Shown here in pieces: positions 8,593 through 15,859 of a stretch of 49,235 nucleotides of DNA (position 1 is the stretch's first letter; each line of letters starts with the position of its first letter). The translations under genes were made by a program, and so were the position numbers. The DNA comes from Thermoproteota archaeon (GTDB lineage: Archaea; Thermoproteota; Methanomethylicia; Methanomethylicales; Methanomethylicaceae), in contig JASFYK010000001.1 in NCBI GenBank assembly GCA_030055545.1, forward strand, positions 1-49,235, written 5' to 3'. The notes below the pieces were generated by a model. The model had not been told where the DNA came from, ran no database searches, and was given only the letters and a program-made list of their open reading frames with translations.

Positions 8593-9330
8593 CTAGGTGA
8601 GGTCGCCGCATGAGCAGAACAGCTCGCCGATCGCCTTGTACAGATCTTCCATCCCCTCCCCGGTCTTAGAAGAAACCGGGATCAGCCTCCTTTTCTTCTC
8701 GAGCTCTCCCACGATGGAAGCCAAGCTCGAGGCAAGCTCACCGGAGAGACCCTCCACCTGCGCAATAGACACCCCTTCAAAAGAAGGCCATGACGGGACG
8801 GATCTATTGAGGTCTGATTTAGTTATGACTTCGAGCGTCGGTATCCCCAGCCTGAGCTCGATTATGAGTGCCAGCAGCTTTATCACGGGGACGTCAAGCC
8901 TAGTTGATGCCAAGTAAGGGTCGATTGTGAAAATGCACACGGATCTCCCTGTGATCTTTGAGACCAACGAGGGACCGAAGCTCCTGAATAGGAATATCTC
9001 CATCTGCCCCGGCGTGTCCAATATCCTGAAGTCGGCACTGCACGATCCTATTCTTTCGGATATCGCCTCCAGTTTAGCCTCAACAACCTCTGCAGCCCTA
9101 ATGAGTGCACCATTCGGACCAAGCTGCTCCCTCCGCATCAGCTCTGCTACAGTCACATATTCCCTGATGTCAAAGTCGACTGGATAACACACCAACTCTG
9201 CACCTGGATCCAAGTTGATCCTTGAAACAGTGTACCCTTGTGACTGCATCCAGCTACCCAAGGATTGCACCAAGGTGCTCTTTCCAGAGCCCGCTGGACC
9301 GACGATGTAGAGGTTAATCAGCTCCGACAC
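8593..9330 (-). CDS. GPN-loop GTPase
   Basis: Archaeal GPN GTPase (PAB0955/XAB1 family), whose eukaryotic relatives assemble RNA polymerases. It has the P-loop GPAGSGKST (11-19), DPGAE (41-45), the GPN insertion GPNGAL (71-76), the switch DTPGQ and the base-specificity motif TKSDL. Its 245 residues match the family. It is convergent with the synthetase gene (3-base gap) and divergent from a HARP-like small protein with only about 90 bases between the two starts. Confidence 0.93.
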   Translation of the reverse strand: MSELINLYIVGPAGSGKSTLVQSLGSWMQSQGYTVSRINLDPGAELVCYPVDFDIREYVTVAELMRREQLGPNGALIRAAEVVEAKLEAISERIGSCSADFRILDTPGQMEIFLFRSFGPSLVSKITGRSVCIFTIDPYLASTRLDVPVIKLLALIIELRLGIPTLEVITKSDLNRSVPSWPSFEGVSIAQVEGLSGELASSLASIVGELEKKRRLIPVSSKTGEGMEDLYKAIGELFCSCGDLT

Positions 9331-9378
9331 CTTTCCTTCAATTGAACGCTTGCGCGTATATTATTGAAGGGGATGCAA

Positions 9379-9384
9379 TATATA
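9379..9384 (+). promoter_or_regulatory. TATA box for the 170-aa HARP-like gene
   Basis: TATATA lies 38-43 bases before the ATG at 9422. Transcription would begin near 9407, leaving a short leader that includes GGAG at 9409-9412. Confidence 0.45.
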
Positions 9385-9421
9385 CTTCATCAGAACAGAG
9401 ATCCTGTTGGAGTTGCCAAAC

Positions 9422-9934
9422 ATGGTCAAGGTTTCATTCAGGTACAAGCCAGAACTCGTGCAGTGGATCAAGAGCTCAGGCTCAGGGAGCACATGGAACA
9501 GGGAAGAGAAGGTTTGGGAGGTCCCTCCGGAGATCTTGGACGAGCTGGGAGCCAAGGCAAAGGAGCTCGGTGTGGAGATCAAGGTGCAGCAAGAGCAAGC
9601 TGCGCCAAAAAGCATCGCTCCCCAGCCCGAGGCACAAGCAAGGCAACAGGCAGGCAAGATGGGGTACATCGAGTATGAGTCGAGGTTCGAACCGGGGAAG
9701 ACCGGGTCAGGAATTGGGATGAAGGCAGAGCCGGGAACGCCAACCCAACGCAGCAGCCCCATCAGGGAGGGGGAGATAAGGCTGAGGCGCTCCAAGGACG
9801 GGAGGTTTGTTCTGATCAACATTAACCTCATCGCGTTTGCATCAGACGTTGAGGACCTCATAAAAGGCACGAAGACGAGCGTCAAGTTCAGGGTGCTCCC
9901 GCCGCCTACATTCAGGCAAACAGGTTCGGATTAG
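9422..9934 (+). CDS. Small HARP-like protein, function unknown
   Basis: A 170-residue protein that I cannot name. The N-terminal 45 residues (SFRYKPELVQWIKS, then GSTWNREEKVWEVPPEI) resemble the HARP motif of SMARCAL1-type annealing helicases: a Y..ELV..IKS helix, a W.....KVW strand and a short helix. A Gln/Ala/Pro-rich linker follows (about 55-75), then a C-terminal segment of about 70 residues with beta character (GEIRLRRSKDGRFVLI). No helicase domain is present. ATG at 9422 is preferred over TTG at 9407 because GGAG lies 9 bases before it. A role in binding DNA or a partner protein is a guess. Confidence 0.65.
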   Translation: MVKVSFRYKPELVQWIKSSGSGSTWNREEKVWEVPPEILDELGAKAKELGVEIKVQQEQAAPKSIAPQPEAQARQQAGKMGYIEYESRFEPGKTGSGIGMKAEPGTPTQRSSPIREGEIRLRRSKDGRFVLININLIAFASDVEDLIKGTKTSVKFRVLPPPTFRQTGSD

Positions 9935-9965
9935 TTCCATTATTTTGCTTAGTGATCCATACATC

Positions 9966-9994
9966 ATTTTAGTTTTTTCCATTTTATAAAAAAA
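9966..9994. terminator. Bidirectional T-rich terminator
   Basis: Between the convergent genes ending at 9934 and 10007 there is TTTTAGTTTTTT on the plus strand and an A8 run just after it (T8 on the minus strand). Each strand therefore sees T-runs after its gene. Confidence 0.55.
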
Positions 9995-10006
9995 AGATGA
10001 TGATAG

Positions 10007-11458
10007 TTAGGCTTGTTTTTGACCCAAGACCAAGACCCTGCTGACTAGGTAGGAAACTATCAAAGAAGAGGCGACTCCTGGGAAGAACGGGTAGATGGGT
10101 GTTATAGGAGGAGCAAGGAAGAAGTACCAGAGTTGCGCAGAAGCGAAACCGGCAACCATTCCAGCCAACGCACCGTATTTGTTCGCCCCTTTGTAGAATA
10201 GCGCCATGACCAGCGGACCCATGAACGAGCTCGCGAGAACCTGCCATGTGTAAGCGGTGAGCTGGTAAATTAGTCCAGGCGGGTAGATTGCGATGATGCA
10301 GCACCCCAGACTGAGGATAAGCGAAATGATCTTTGTCATCCTTAGCTGGGTCTTGTCAGATATGTTCTTCGAGGCAGGTCTGACCAAGTCCCTAGTGAGC
10401 GTCCCTGCGGTCATGTGGATCAGCGCATCGATCGTAGAGGTCGCCGCACACATTATCCCTGCCAAGAAAAGCACGGAGAGCCAAGCAGGGAATGCACTCT
10501 TCACAAAAAGGGGCACAATCAGATCGTCCTTAAGTGTCATCACATCGATTCCGAATGAGGCGAGGATGGGCCTGGAGAGGGCACCGTACGAGTAGGCGGC
10601 GAGGGGGAAAAGCAGTGATCCGAATGTTGCTATCAGAAGGGCACGCTTAATGTTCATCCTGCTGGATATTGTCGCGTACCTGAGCACCATCTGCGGCTGG
10701 ACGAGCATTCCGAAACCCATAACGGCAGTGAGTCCAATAATGACGCTCCATGTGGTAGTGCCAAAAGCAGGGAAAGTGACGCTTCGAATGTCTATCGCCG
10801 CCATCGCCTCATGTGCCTGAACGAATCCACCAAGCAGCATGTATGAGAAGATCCACACAGCCACAACAGCTATGGTCATCACAATGCCTTGGATAAATTC
10901 AGCAAGGGTGGCTGAGAAGAGCCCTCCGCTGAAAACGTAGACTGCTATGATCGCGCCAGCCACCAGCACACCCACCCAGAAGGGAGTGCCAACAATCGTC
11001 GAGATGGCAGAGCCCATAGCTATGAATGCAGACACGGTATAGGGAATTATGAAAATTGCAATGATGAGTGCTGAGGTGTAACCAAGTATCTTGCTACCGT
11101 ATCTGAGCGAAAGGAACTCTGAGAATGTCATAGCATTGAGCTCTTTGAATGCCTTGGAAAGCCGCGGGGCGAGCACTGCGAAGGCGATCACCGCTGAGAC
11201 GGCGTGCCACATGCCTATCACGGTCGCGCTCATGCCCCACTTGCTAGCCGAACCTGCGAATCCTATCATCAGGACGGCGCTGAAGTAGGTGGCGAAGAAG
11301 GCAACGCCCATGACTATGCCGCCTATCTTGAAGCCTCCAACATACCAGTCACTTATACTGCGAACCTTTTTCTTGCCAAGCCAGCCAACAACAGCCAAGA
11401 TAGCCATGTAGAATGCAATCACCACGATGTATAGAGCGCTGTCCATAAGGTCACTCAT
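10007..11458 (-). CDS. Sodium:solute symporter (SSS family)
   Basis: A 483-residue integral membrane transporter with about 13 predicted helices, related to PutP/ActP-type sodium symporters. Family signs include the early segment DWYVGGFKIGG, the GFAGSASKWGM region, FSEFLSLRYGS, and CAATSTIDALIHMTAGTLTRD with its Ser/Thr-rich sodium-site helix. The preceding 51-aa membrane protein and the aryl-acid CoA ligase suggest that an organic acid is imported and then activated. An ATG at 11464 touches the G-rich ribosome site; ATG at 11458 has about 6 bases of spacing, so it is preferred. The true substrate is unknown. Confidence 0.9.
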   Translation of the reverse strand: MSDLMDSALYIVVIAFYMAILAVVGWLGKKKVRSISDWYVGGFKIGGIVMGVAFFATYFSAVLMIGFAGSASKWGMSATVIGMWHAVSAVIAFAVLAPRLSKAFKELNAMTFSEFLSLRYGSKILGYTSALIIAIFIIPYTVSAFIAMGSAISTIVGTPFWVGVLVAGAIIAVYVFSGGLFSATLAEFIQGIVMTIAVVAVWIFSYMLLGGFVQAHEAMAAIDIRSVTFPAFGTTTWSVIIGLTAVMGFGMLVQPQMVLRYATISSRMNIKRALLIATFGSLLFPLAAYSYGALSRPILASFGIDVMTLKDDLIVPLFVKSAFPAWLSVLFLAGIMCAATSTIDALIHMTAGTLTRDLVRPASKNISDKTQLRMTKIISLILSLGCCIIAIYPPGLIYQLTAYTWQVLASSFMGPLVMALFYKGANKYGALAGMVAGFASAQLWYFFLAPPITPIYPFFPGVASSLIVSYLVSRVLVLGQKQA

Positions 11459-11606
11459 CGCCATCCCCCCTTGATCTCGCCCATATCACGAACGCCAGCG
11501 CAAGCCCGAGGAAGCCAGGAACCCATCCGCCAAGAATTATCCACCAGTCTATCCCTATCGGGCTAAGGTTGGAAGTCTGTGCAATCGATCCCAAAATCTC
11601 GAGCAT
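11451..11606 (-). CDS. Small accessory membrane subunit of the SSS symporter (51 aa)
   Basis: A 51-residue single-span membrane protein whose helix covers about residues 20-42 (IDWWIILGGWVPGFLGLAL), ending in a charged tail ARSRGDGDE. Similar short proteins encoded just before SSS transporters are known as symporter small accessory proteins. Its ATG is 1 base after the ligase stop, and the ligase's last codons supply AGGAGG 8 bases upstream. Its TGA overlaps the transporter start. This tight coupling on both sides supports a real gene. Confidence 0.82.
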   Translation of the reverse strand: MLEILGSIAQTSNLSPIGIDWWIILGGWVPGFLGLALAFVIWARSRGDGDE

Positions 11607-11607
11607 T

Positions 11608-12855
11608 TCAGAGCCTCCTTAGATCGACTACCCTCTTCGCCTTGCCTTCGCTCCTAGGTATGGACCCGGGCGGGCAGATCTCTACGTTCGAACGCAGAAG
11701 GGTTGCGTCCTTTATCTCCTCGAAGATCGATGTCCTCAACCTTTCCACTGCAGCCTGGTTCGAAATGACGGAGCTGTTTACCTCCAATTTTACAGTTATG
11801 TCATCGACACCGCTCAGCAAGATCTGGAAGTTCCCGTTGGACTCCGGGTGGGAGGCTATTATCTTTTCAACTGTAGACGGGTAAACACCTATGCCCCTGA
11901 TCTTCACCATGTCGTCTATCCTTCCCCGCATCCACTCTATTCTACGGTGTGTCCTCCCGCATTCGCACTTTCCGTCTATTATGCGAGTGAGGTCGCCCGT
12001 CCTGTACCTGAGGATTGGCATGGCTTCCCTGTCCAGCGGGGTGATCACGAGCTCACCCTCTTCCTCTTCCTCAAGCGGCTCACCCGTGTTGGGGTCCACC
12101 ACCTCGATAAGGAACCGGTCCTCCCAGACGTGGAGTCCAGACTTAAACGGGCATTCGATTGCTACGCCCGGTCCGCCGACCTCGGCGAGCCCGTAGTTGT
12201 TAAAGGCCCCAATGCCGAGCGCTCCCTCGATCTTGGTCCGCATCTCCTTTGTCCAAGGCTCTGCGCCAAGGATGCCGATGCGGATCTTCAGGGAATCCCT
12301 GAAACCGTTGGACGCCTCAAGCATCTCGATCATCCTCAGGGCGAATGAAGGTATCGCATGGAATACGGTGACCCCGAAGTCAGCCATTACCTCAAGCTGC
12401 TTTTCAGGGTTTGCCGAACCCAGCGGGACCACTGTCAGCCCTAGCTTCTCGGCCCCTTGGATGAGCCCGAGACCCCCGGTGAAGAAGCCTTGTGATGTGG
12501 TGTTCTGGAACACATCCCCTCGCCGAGCTCCAGCACATGCAAGTCCCCTTGCCATCAGCTCTGACCAAATTTCAAGGTCCTTCTTTGTATAGAACGTCGT
12601 TACAGGCTTGTTCGTGCTGCCGGAAGACGTGTGTATCCTGACGACGCGTTGGAGCGGCACAGCAAGGGCCCCGTAGGGGAAAGCATTCACCAGATCCTTC
12701 TTTATGGTAAAGGGTAGCTTTGCCGCGTCGCTGAGCTCTGAGACCTCAATGCGCTTTTCCCTAAGCCTTTCCCTAAGGAATGGTATCTTTTCGGCCCTTT
12801 TCACAGCGGCCTTAAGTTTCTTTTTCTGCAGTCTCTCAATCTCTTCCCTTTCCAT
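11608..12855 (-). CDS. paaK: Phenylacetate-CoA ligase family protein
   Basis: AMP-forming aryl-acid CoA ligase of the PaaK family, 415 residues from the first usable ATG (family about 430). Motifs are the P-loop HTSSGSTNKP (75-84), NNYGLAEVGGPG (219-230), the arched RYRTGDLT (283-290) and GRIDDMVKIRGIGVYP (311-326). In archaea such ligases activate phenylacetate, indoleacetate or related acids, often in peptide fermentation. The reading frame continues upstream of this ATG as FFQPEIER, which resembles the usual PaaK N-terminus, but no start codon is in frame there (see findings). It is translationally coupled to the symporter subunits. Confidence 0.9.
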   Translation of the reverse strand: MEREEIERLQKKKLKAAVKRAEKIPFLRERLREKRIEVSELSDAAKLPFTIKKDLVNAFPYGALAVPLQRVVRIHTSSGSTNKPVTTFYTKKDLEIWSELMARGLACAGARRGDVFQNTTSQGFFTGGLGLIQGAEKLGLTVVPLGSANPEKQLEVMADFGVTVFHAIPSFALRMIEMLEASNGFRDSLKIRIGILGAEPWTKEMRTKIEGALGIGAFNNYGLAEVGGPGVAIECPFKSGLHVWEDRFLIEVVDPNTGEPLEEEEEGELVITPLDREAMPILRYRTGDLTRIIDGKCECGRTHRRIEWMRGRIDDMVKIRGIGVYPSTVEKIIASHPESNGNFQILLSGVDDITVKLEVNSSVISNQAAVERLRTSIFEEIKDATLLRSNVEICPPGSIPRSEGKAKRVVDLRRL

Positions 12856-13057
12856 CCTCTCGATCTCTGGCTGGAAAAAACCATCAGAGGATGTAAAGGC
12901 TATCCCTTCTTCCCACTTTCATCTGCAAACTACCTCCGAAATCACAGTATGCCTGGCAGATAGGGGGTGCGCTAGCAGAACCTCAATAAACGCAAGCCCT
13001 CCGGAAATTAAGCACCCTTTCCTCCTCCAGACGTAGAGAAAAATTCGTGAAAGTTCT

Positions 13058-13065
13058 ATTTAAAT
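13058..13065 (-). promoter_or_regulatory. TATA-like element upstream of the ligase-symporter operon
   Basis: ATTTAAAT on the minus strand is the clearest promoter element in the 256-base gap 12856-13111. The leader to the ligase ATG would be about 175 bases, unusually long. That leader holds a short reading frame behind GGAGGAGG near 13020, but it ends after about ten codons and I do not call it a gene. Confidence 0.35.
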
Positions 13066-13096
13066 ATTGTCAACAATCGCCTAAAGCCTTCGTAGC

Positions 13097-13111
13097 AAGA
13101 ATTACAAAAAA
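13097..13111 (-). terminator. T-rich terminator after the DUF763 gene
   Basis: On the minus strand the gene ending at 13112 is followed at once by TTTTAATTTTTTGT, a typical archaeal T-run termination signal. Confidence 0.5.
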
Positions 13112-14224
13112 TTAAAAGGCTGGATTAGGGCGCGAATTGCTCCTTTCGAGCTCTGAGAGGCGCCTCAGTGCACCCTGCCGATCGCGTTCACCTATCCTTG
13201 CAGCCTCAATTGCGAGCCGCAGTATTTCGATCGCTTCATCCATCTCCTTGCGCCTGACCGGGAATGGGACTCCGTCCTTGCCTCCGAATGCAAAGGAGTA
13301 CTTCACAGGGTCCTTCCAGCTCGGTGCCTCGCCGTATACGAGCTCAGATATGAGAGCCAGCCCCTTTACTGTTGAGGGACCGACGCCCTCAAGACCGAGC
13401 AGTTCCTCATAGTTTTTTGGCTGGGAGTTGTAAGCAAGCTCCAGTGCCTTCCAGTTTACGTTCCAAGGCATCACAAGCATCCGCTCCCCAGTCCACTCTC
13501 CGAGCGTCTGCTGCAGCGGGTCTTTCAATGAAACAATGCTGTTCCTCAGCTTAGTAGGGGGCTCCCTTACCAGGTCTACCGATGTAACCCTGCAACCCTC
13601 CGATTCCATAGCGGTCATATTAAGAACTTCTCCCTCGTCCACTCCGACTATTGCCTTATGGGGTTCGAGAACAAAACTGCTGACGGATTCTGATGCCCAG
13701 TGGAACCGCCTTGCCGTTTTCTTCTCTGCATTAAGACCCTGCTGGACGATGATCCACTTTCCATCTTCGGTGAAGATGAAGCAGTGGTGGTAGAGCACGT
13801 AACCAGCCTGTATGGCAGCGGTGTCAACCTTGGCTCCCATCCTGCTTGCATATCTCAGACCGTCTATCTTGGCGGTGGAGAGGCCAAGCTTGTCTCCGAA
13901 CAAACATATCTCATCGAGGGTCTGCCTCGAGTGCCTGCCTTTCCCGCCGCAAATCGCTATGCCAGTCTCTTCAGGATCGACCGCGGACTTTAGAACTGAC
14001 GTGGTTACCGTTGTGACCCCAGAGGAGTGCCAATCAAAGCCGAGCACGCACCCAAATGACTGGAACCAGAATGGATCAGAAAGCCTCCTTAGCAGCTCAT
14101 CTTTTCCGAACTCGTCTATCATAATAAGCGCAATGCTGCGTGCGAGGGATTTCATTCGCTTCACTAACCAAGGCGGGGCCCAGCCGCCGTGGAGGGGTAG
14201 TTGGGCAGTACCTGTTCTAGGCAT
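13112..14224 (-). CDS. DUF763 family protein (HhH-containing)
   Basis: A 370-residue member of the conserved DUF763 family, found in archaea and some thermophilic bacteria. Signature stretches are TGTAQLPLHGGWAPPWL (4-20), LSDPFWFQSFGCVLGFDWHS (48-67) and GGKGRHSRQTL. A helix-hairpin-helix-like segment LLGLEGVGPSTVKGL lies near residues 270-284, which suggests DNA binding. No enzymatic activity is established for the family that I can state with confidence. It stands as a single gene with its own terminator. Confidence 0.88.
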   Translation of the reverse strand: MPRTGTAQLPLHGGWAPPWLVKRMKSLARSIALIMIDEFGKDELLRRLSDPFWFQSFGCVLGFDWHSSGVTTVTTSVLKSAVDPEETGIAICGGKGRHSRQTLDEICLFGDKLGLSTAKIDGLRYASRMGAKVDTAAIQAGYVLYHHCFIFTEDGKWIIVQQGLNAEKKTARRFHWASESVSSFVLEPHKAIVGVDEGEVLNMTAMESEGCRVTSVDLVREPPTKLRNSIVSLKDPLQQTLGEWTGERMLVMPWNVNWKALELAYNSQPKNYEELLGLEGVGPSTVKGLALISELVYGEAPSWKDPVKYSFAFGGKDGVPFPVRRKEMDEAIEILRLAIEAARIGERDRQGALRRLSELERSNSRPNPAF

Positions 14225-14323
14225 ATCAAAAACGATCTCACTGAAGTTGCTTATTTTACTATTGGAATGGCGTCGAGACTGCTATCCGATGAACAGGGCA
14301 TGATTTAAAGATATCCCAATGGA

Positions 14324-14848
14324 CTAGGAAAGACTTTCCCAACCCGAAGTAGTTAGGCATATTAAGATAACACCTACAATCACGCCTGCCACGAAAGGTT
14401 CTATTGGGGCTGGAACCAACAAAGACACTGCAGGCATTACTACGAGTAAGGTCGAGGCAAACAGGGCAAGTGCCCCACCAGTCCTAGAACGCCTCAATAG
14501 CATGTACCCTGCTATGATGAGTATGAAGCTCATGCCTATGATCCCTACACCAAACAGAGTGGCTTTGCCGGCAAATTCTTCAACAATGCGAGTCAGTACA
14601 GGCAACGCACCAAGGGATCCATTGAGATAGAGGATAACTACAGCCGCTGAGGAGGCAATGCCAACGAACCCCACAATTAAGCAGGTCATTGCCGCTAAAG
14701 TTATCTCTAATTTGCGGGGCGTTGTGTCAGAGGGGGCAGTCGACCCGGAATGGGGTTTCGCCAAGGGCTCGCCTCTTTCGTGGATTATTTTAAGATCACT
14801 TTTTTTGGCTCGGGTTGCCCATAAGGCGTTACCAATCATTTTTTCCAC
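14324..14848 (-). CDS. Four-helix membrane protein, unknown
   Basis: A 174-residue protein with a polar N-terminus (about 48 residues, Lys/Arg- and Ser/Pro-containing) and four predicted membrane helices at about 50-75, 96-118, 124-146 and 150-168. No family is recognised. The start is GTG at 14848 or ATG at 14839. The region before it holds two 19-base direct repeats and an inverted repeat, and faces a membrane-tethered HTH protein, which may therefore control it. Confidence 0.65.
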   Translation of the reverse strand: MEKMIGNALWATRAKKSDLKIIHERGEPLAKPHSGSTAPSDTTPRKLEITLAAMTCLIVGFVGIASSAAVVILYLNGSLGALPVLTRIVEEFAGKATLFGVGIIGMSFILIIAGYMLLRRSRTGGALALFASTLLVVMPAVSLLVPAPIEPFVAGVIVGVILICLTTSGWESLS

Positions 14849-14850
14849 GC

Positions 14851-14919
14851 GTGATTTTATAGTACTTTTTTATTATTTAAATTTTTACGGTGAAAAAGTG
14901 ATTTTATAGTACTTTTCAC
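14851..14919. repeat. Two 19-bp direct repeats plus an inverted repeat (operator candidate)
   Basis: GTGATTTTATAGTACTTTT occurs exactly at 14851-14869 and again at 14898-14916, 47 bases apart. The second copy is also the core of an imperfect palindrome: GTGAAAAAGT (14890-14899) pairs with ACTTTTCAC (14911-14919). It lies between the divergent 14848 membrane-protein gene and the HTH gene at 14994, so it is a good operator candidate. Confidence 0.6.
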
Positions 14920-14993
14920 TAGATAATTTTACAAAGCAGCACAAAAAAGCATCATGCACAACCCATATTAAATCGGTTTCACTATTTTCAGGC

Positions 14994-15434
14994 ATGGATG
15001 ACAAGGAGAGAGCCAGATCCGAACTGAAGGGCACTACCCTTCGGGTCTACTGGATACTCCTTAAGCATGGGGAGAAAGGAGCAGGCCCGAGGGACATCGC
15101 GAGGGAGCTCGGGCTAAGCAGCCCAAGCGTCGCTGCCTACCATATAGAGAAATTGAGGAACCTGGGCATTGTTGAGAAGACAGGGGAGGGCGCATACGTC
15201 CCTAAGAAGGACGTAGACGTCGAGGTGGTCTCGGATTTTGTGAGGGTGCTCGGTATGATGCTCCCGAGGTTCTTCTTCTACTCGGTCTTTTTCACGACGA
15301 TGCTCATTACATTCTTGATCGTATACCCATTGAGGCCCGATCCGCAGACTGTTGTTGCACTGGTGTTTGGCCTCGCTGCCTCCATGATATTCTGGGCTGA
15401 GACGCTGAGGGTTATGAGGAGGAGACCGTTCTAA
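14994..15434 (+). CDS. Membrane-tethered winged-helix protein
   Basis: A 146-residue protein. The N-terminal winged HTH (about 12-72) shows GPRDIARELGLSSPSVAAYH as its recognition region and a wing ending in GAYVPKK. It is followed by two membrane helices at about 92-112 and 118-138 and an Arg-rich end. One-component membrane-bound regulators of this shape are widespread in archaea but poorly studied. It is probably co-transcribed with the small membrane protein that follows 53 bases later, and may bind the repeats upstream. Confidence 0.75.
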   Translation: MDDKERARSELKGTTLRVYWILLKHGEKGAGPRDIARELGLSSPSVAAYHIEKLRNLGIVEKTGEGAYVPKKDVDVEVVSDFVRVLGMMLPRFFFYSVFFTTMLITFLIVYPLRPDPQTVVALVFGLAASMIFWAETLRVMRRRPF

Positions 15435-15487
15435 ATATGCTACTCTTGTTCTAAAAAATAGAATTAAATCGCAGGGGTGCGAATTTA

Positions 15488-15829
15488 ATGATAGTGTTTG
15501 GGTTGAGGATAACTTCGATTTTGCTGATTGCAGTTCTGCTTGGGTTTGCAGTAACGTATGCGCCGCTTTTTGCTTTCGGGATGACAGGGACCTGGAGCCA
15601 GACTCAAAACGGTTCTTTGGATTTCCAGACGTCGCAGCCGAAGGGCGAGCATGAGGTCAATGGTACCGAGAATTACGCAATAGATTACAACGACAGAATA
15701 TGCGAGGCGATCCCTGACTCTCCTGCTGCGCCTTTCCTCGGTCCGATCTTGGTAGTTTCCATAGGCCTCATCGTGTCCGCCACGGCATACATCTCTTTGA
15801 AAAGGAAACTCCGAGTCTTAGGAGGGTAG
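15488..15829 (+). CDS. Small two-helix exported/membrane protein, unknown
   Basis: A 113-residue protein with an N-terminal hydrophobic helix (about 5-30, signal anchor-like), an extracytoplasmic loop of about 50 residues containing N-glycosylation-type sequons (NGS, NGT) and two acidic stretches, and a C-terminal helix (85-105) ending in KRKLR. No family is recognised. It follows the membrane-tethered HTH gene in the same direction and may be its sensory partner; that is inference from position only. Confidence 0.6.
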   Translation: MIVFGLRITSILLIAVLLGFAVTYAPLFAFGMTGTWSQTQNGSLDFQTSQPKGEHEVNGTENYAIDYNDRICEAIPDSPAAPFLGPILVVSIGLIVSATAYISLKRKLRVLGG

Positions 15830-15859
15830 CGGAAGGTGAGACTTCCTTACCGCTTCTTG

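Noticed and set aside
9675..9700. GAGGTTCGAACC resembling a tRNA T-arm
   Set aside because: Inside the coding frame of the HARP-like gene, with no cloverleaf around it.
12900..13020. Short frame behind GGAGGAGG in the PaaK leader
   Set aside because: It stops after about ten codons, and the next frame has no start; too weak to call a leader gene.
12704..13036. A 110-codon rightward frame overlapping the PaaK start
   Set aside because: Very rich in Ser/Phe/Leu with no natural domain pattern, and antisense to the well-supported ligase. It is a shadow of that gene and its leader.
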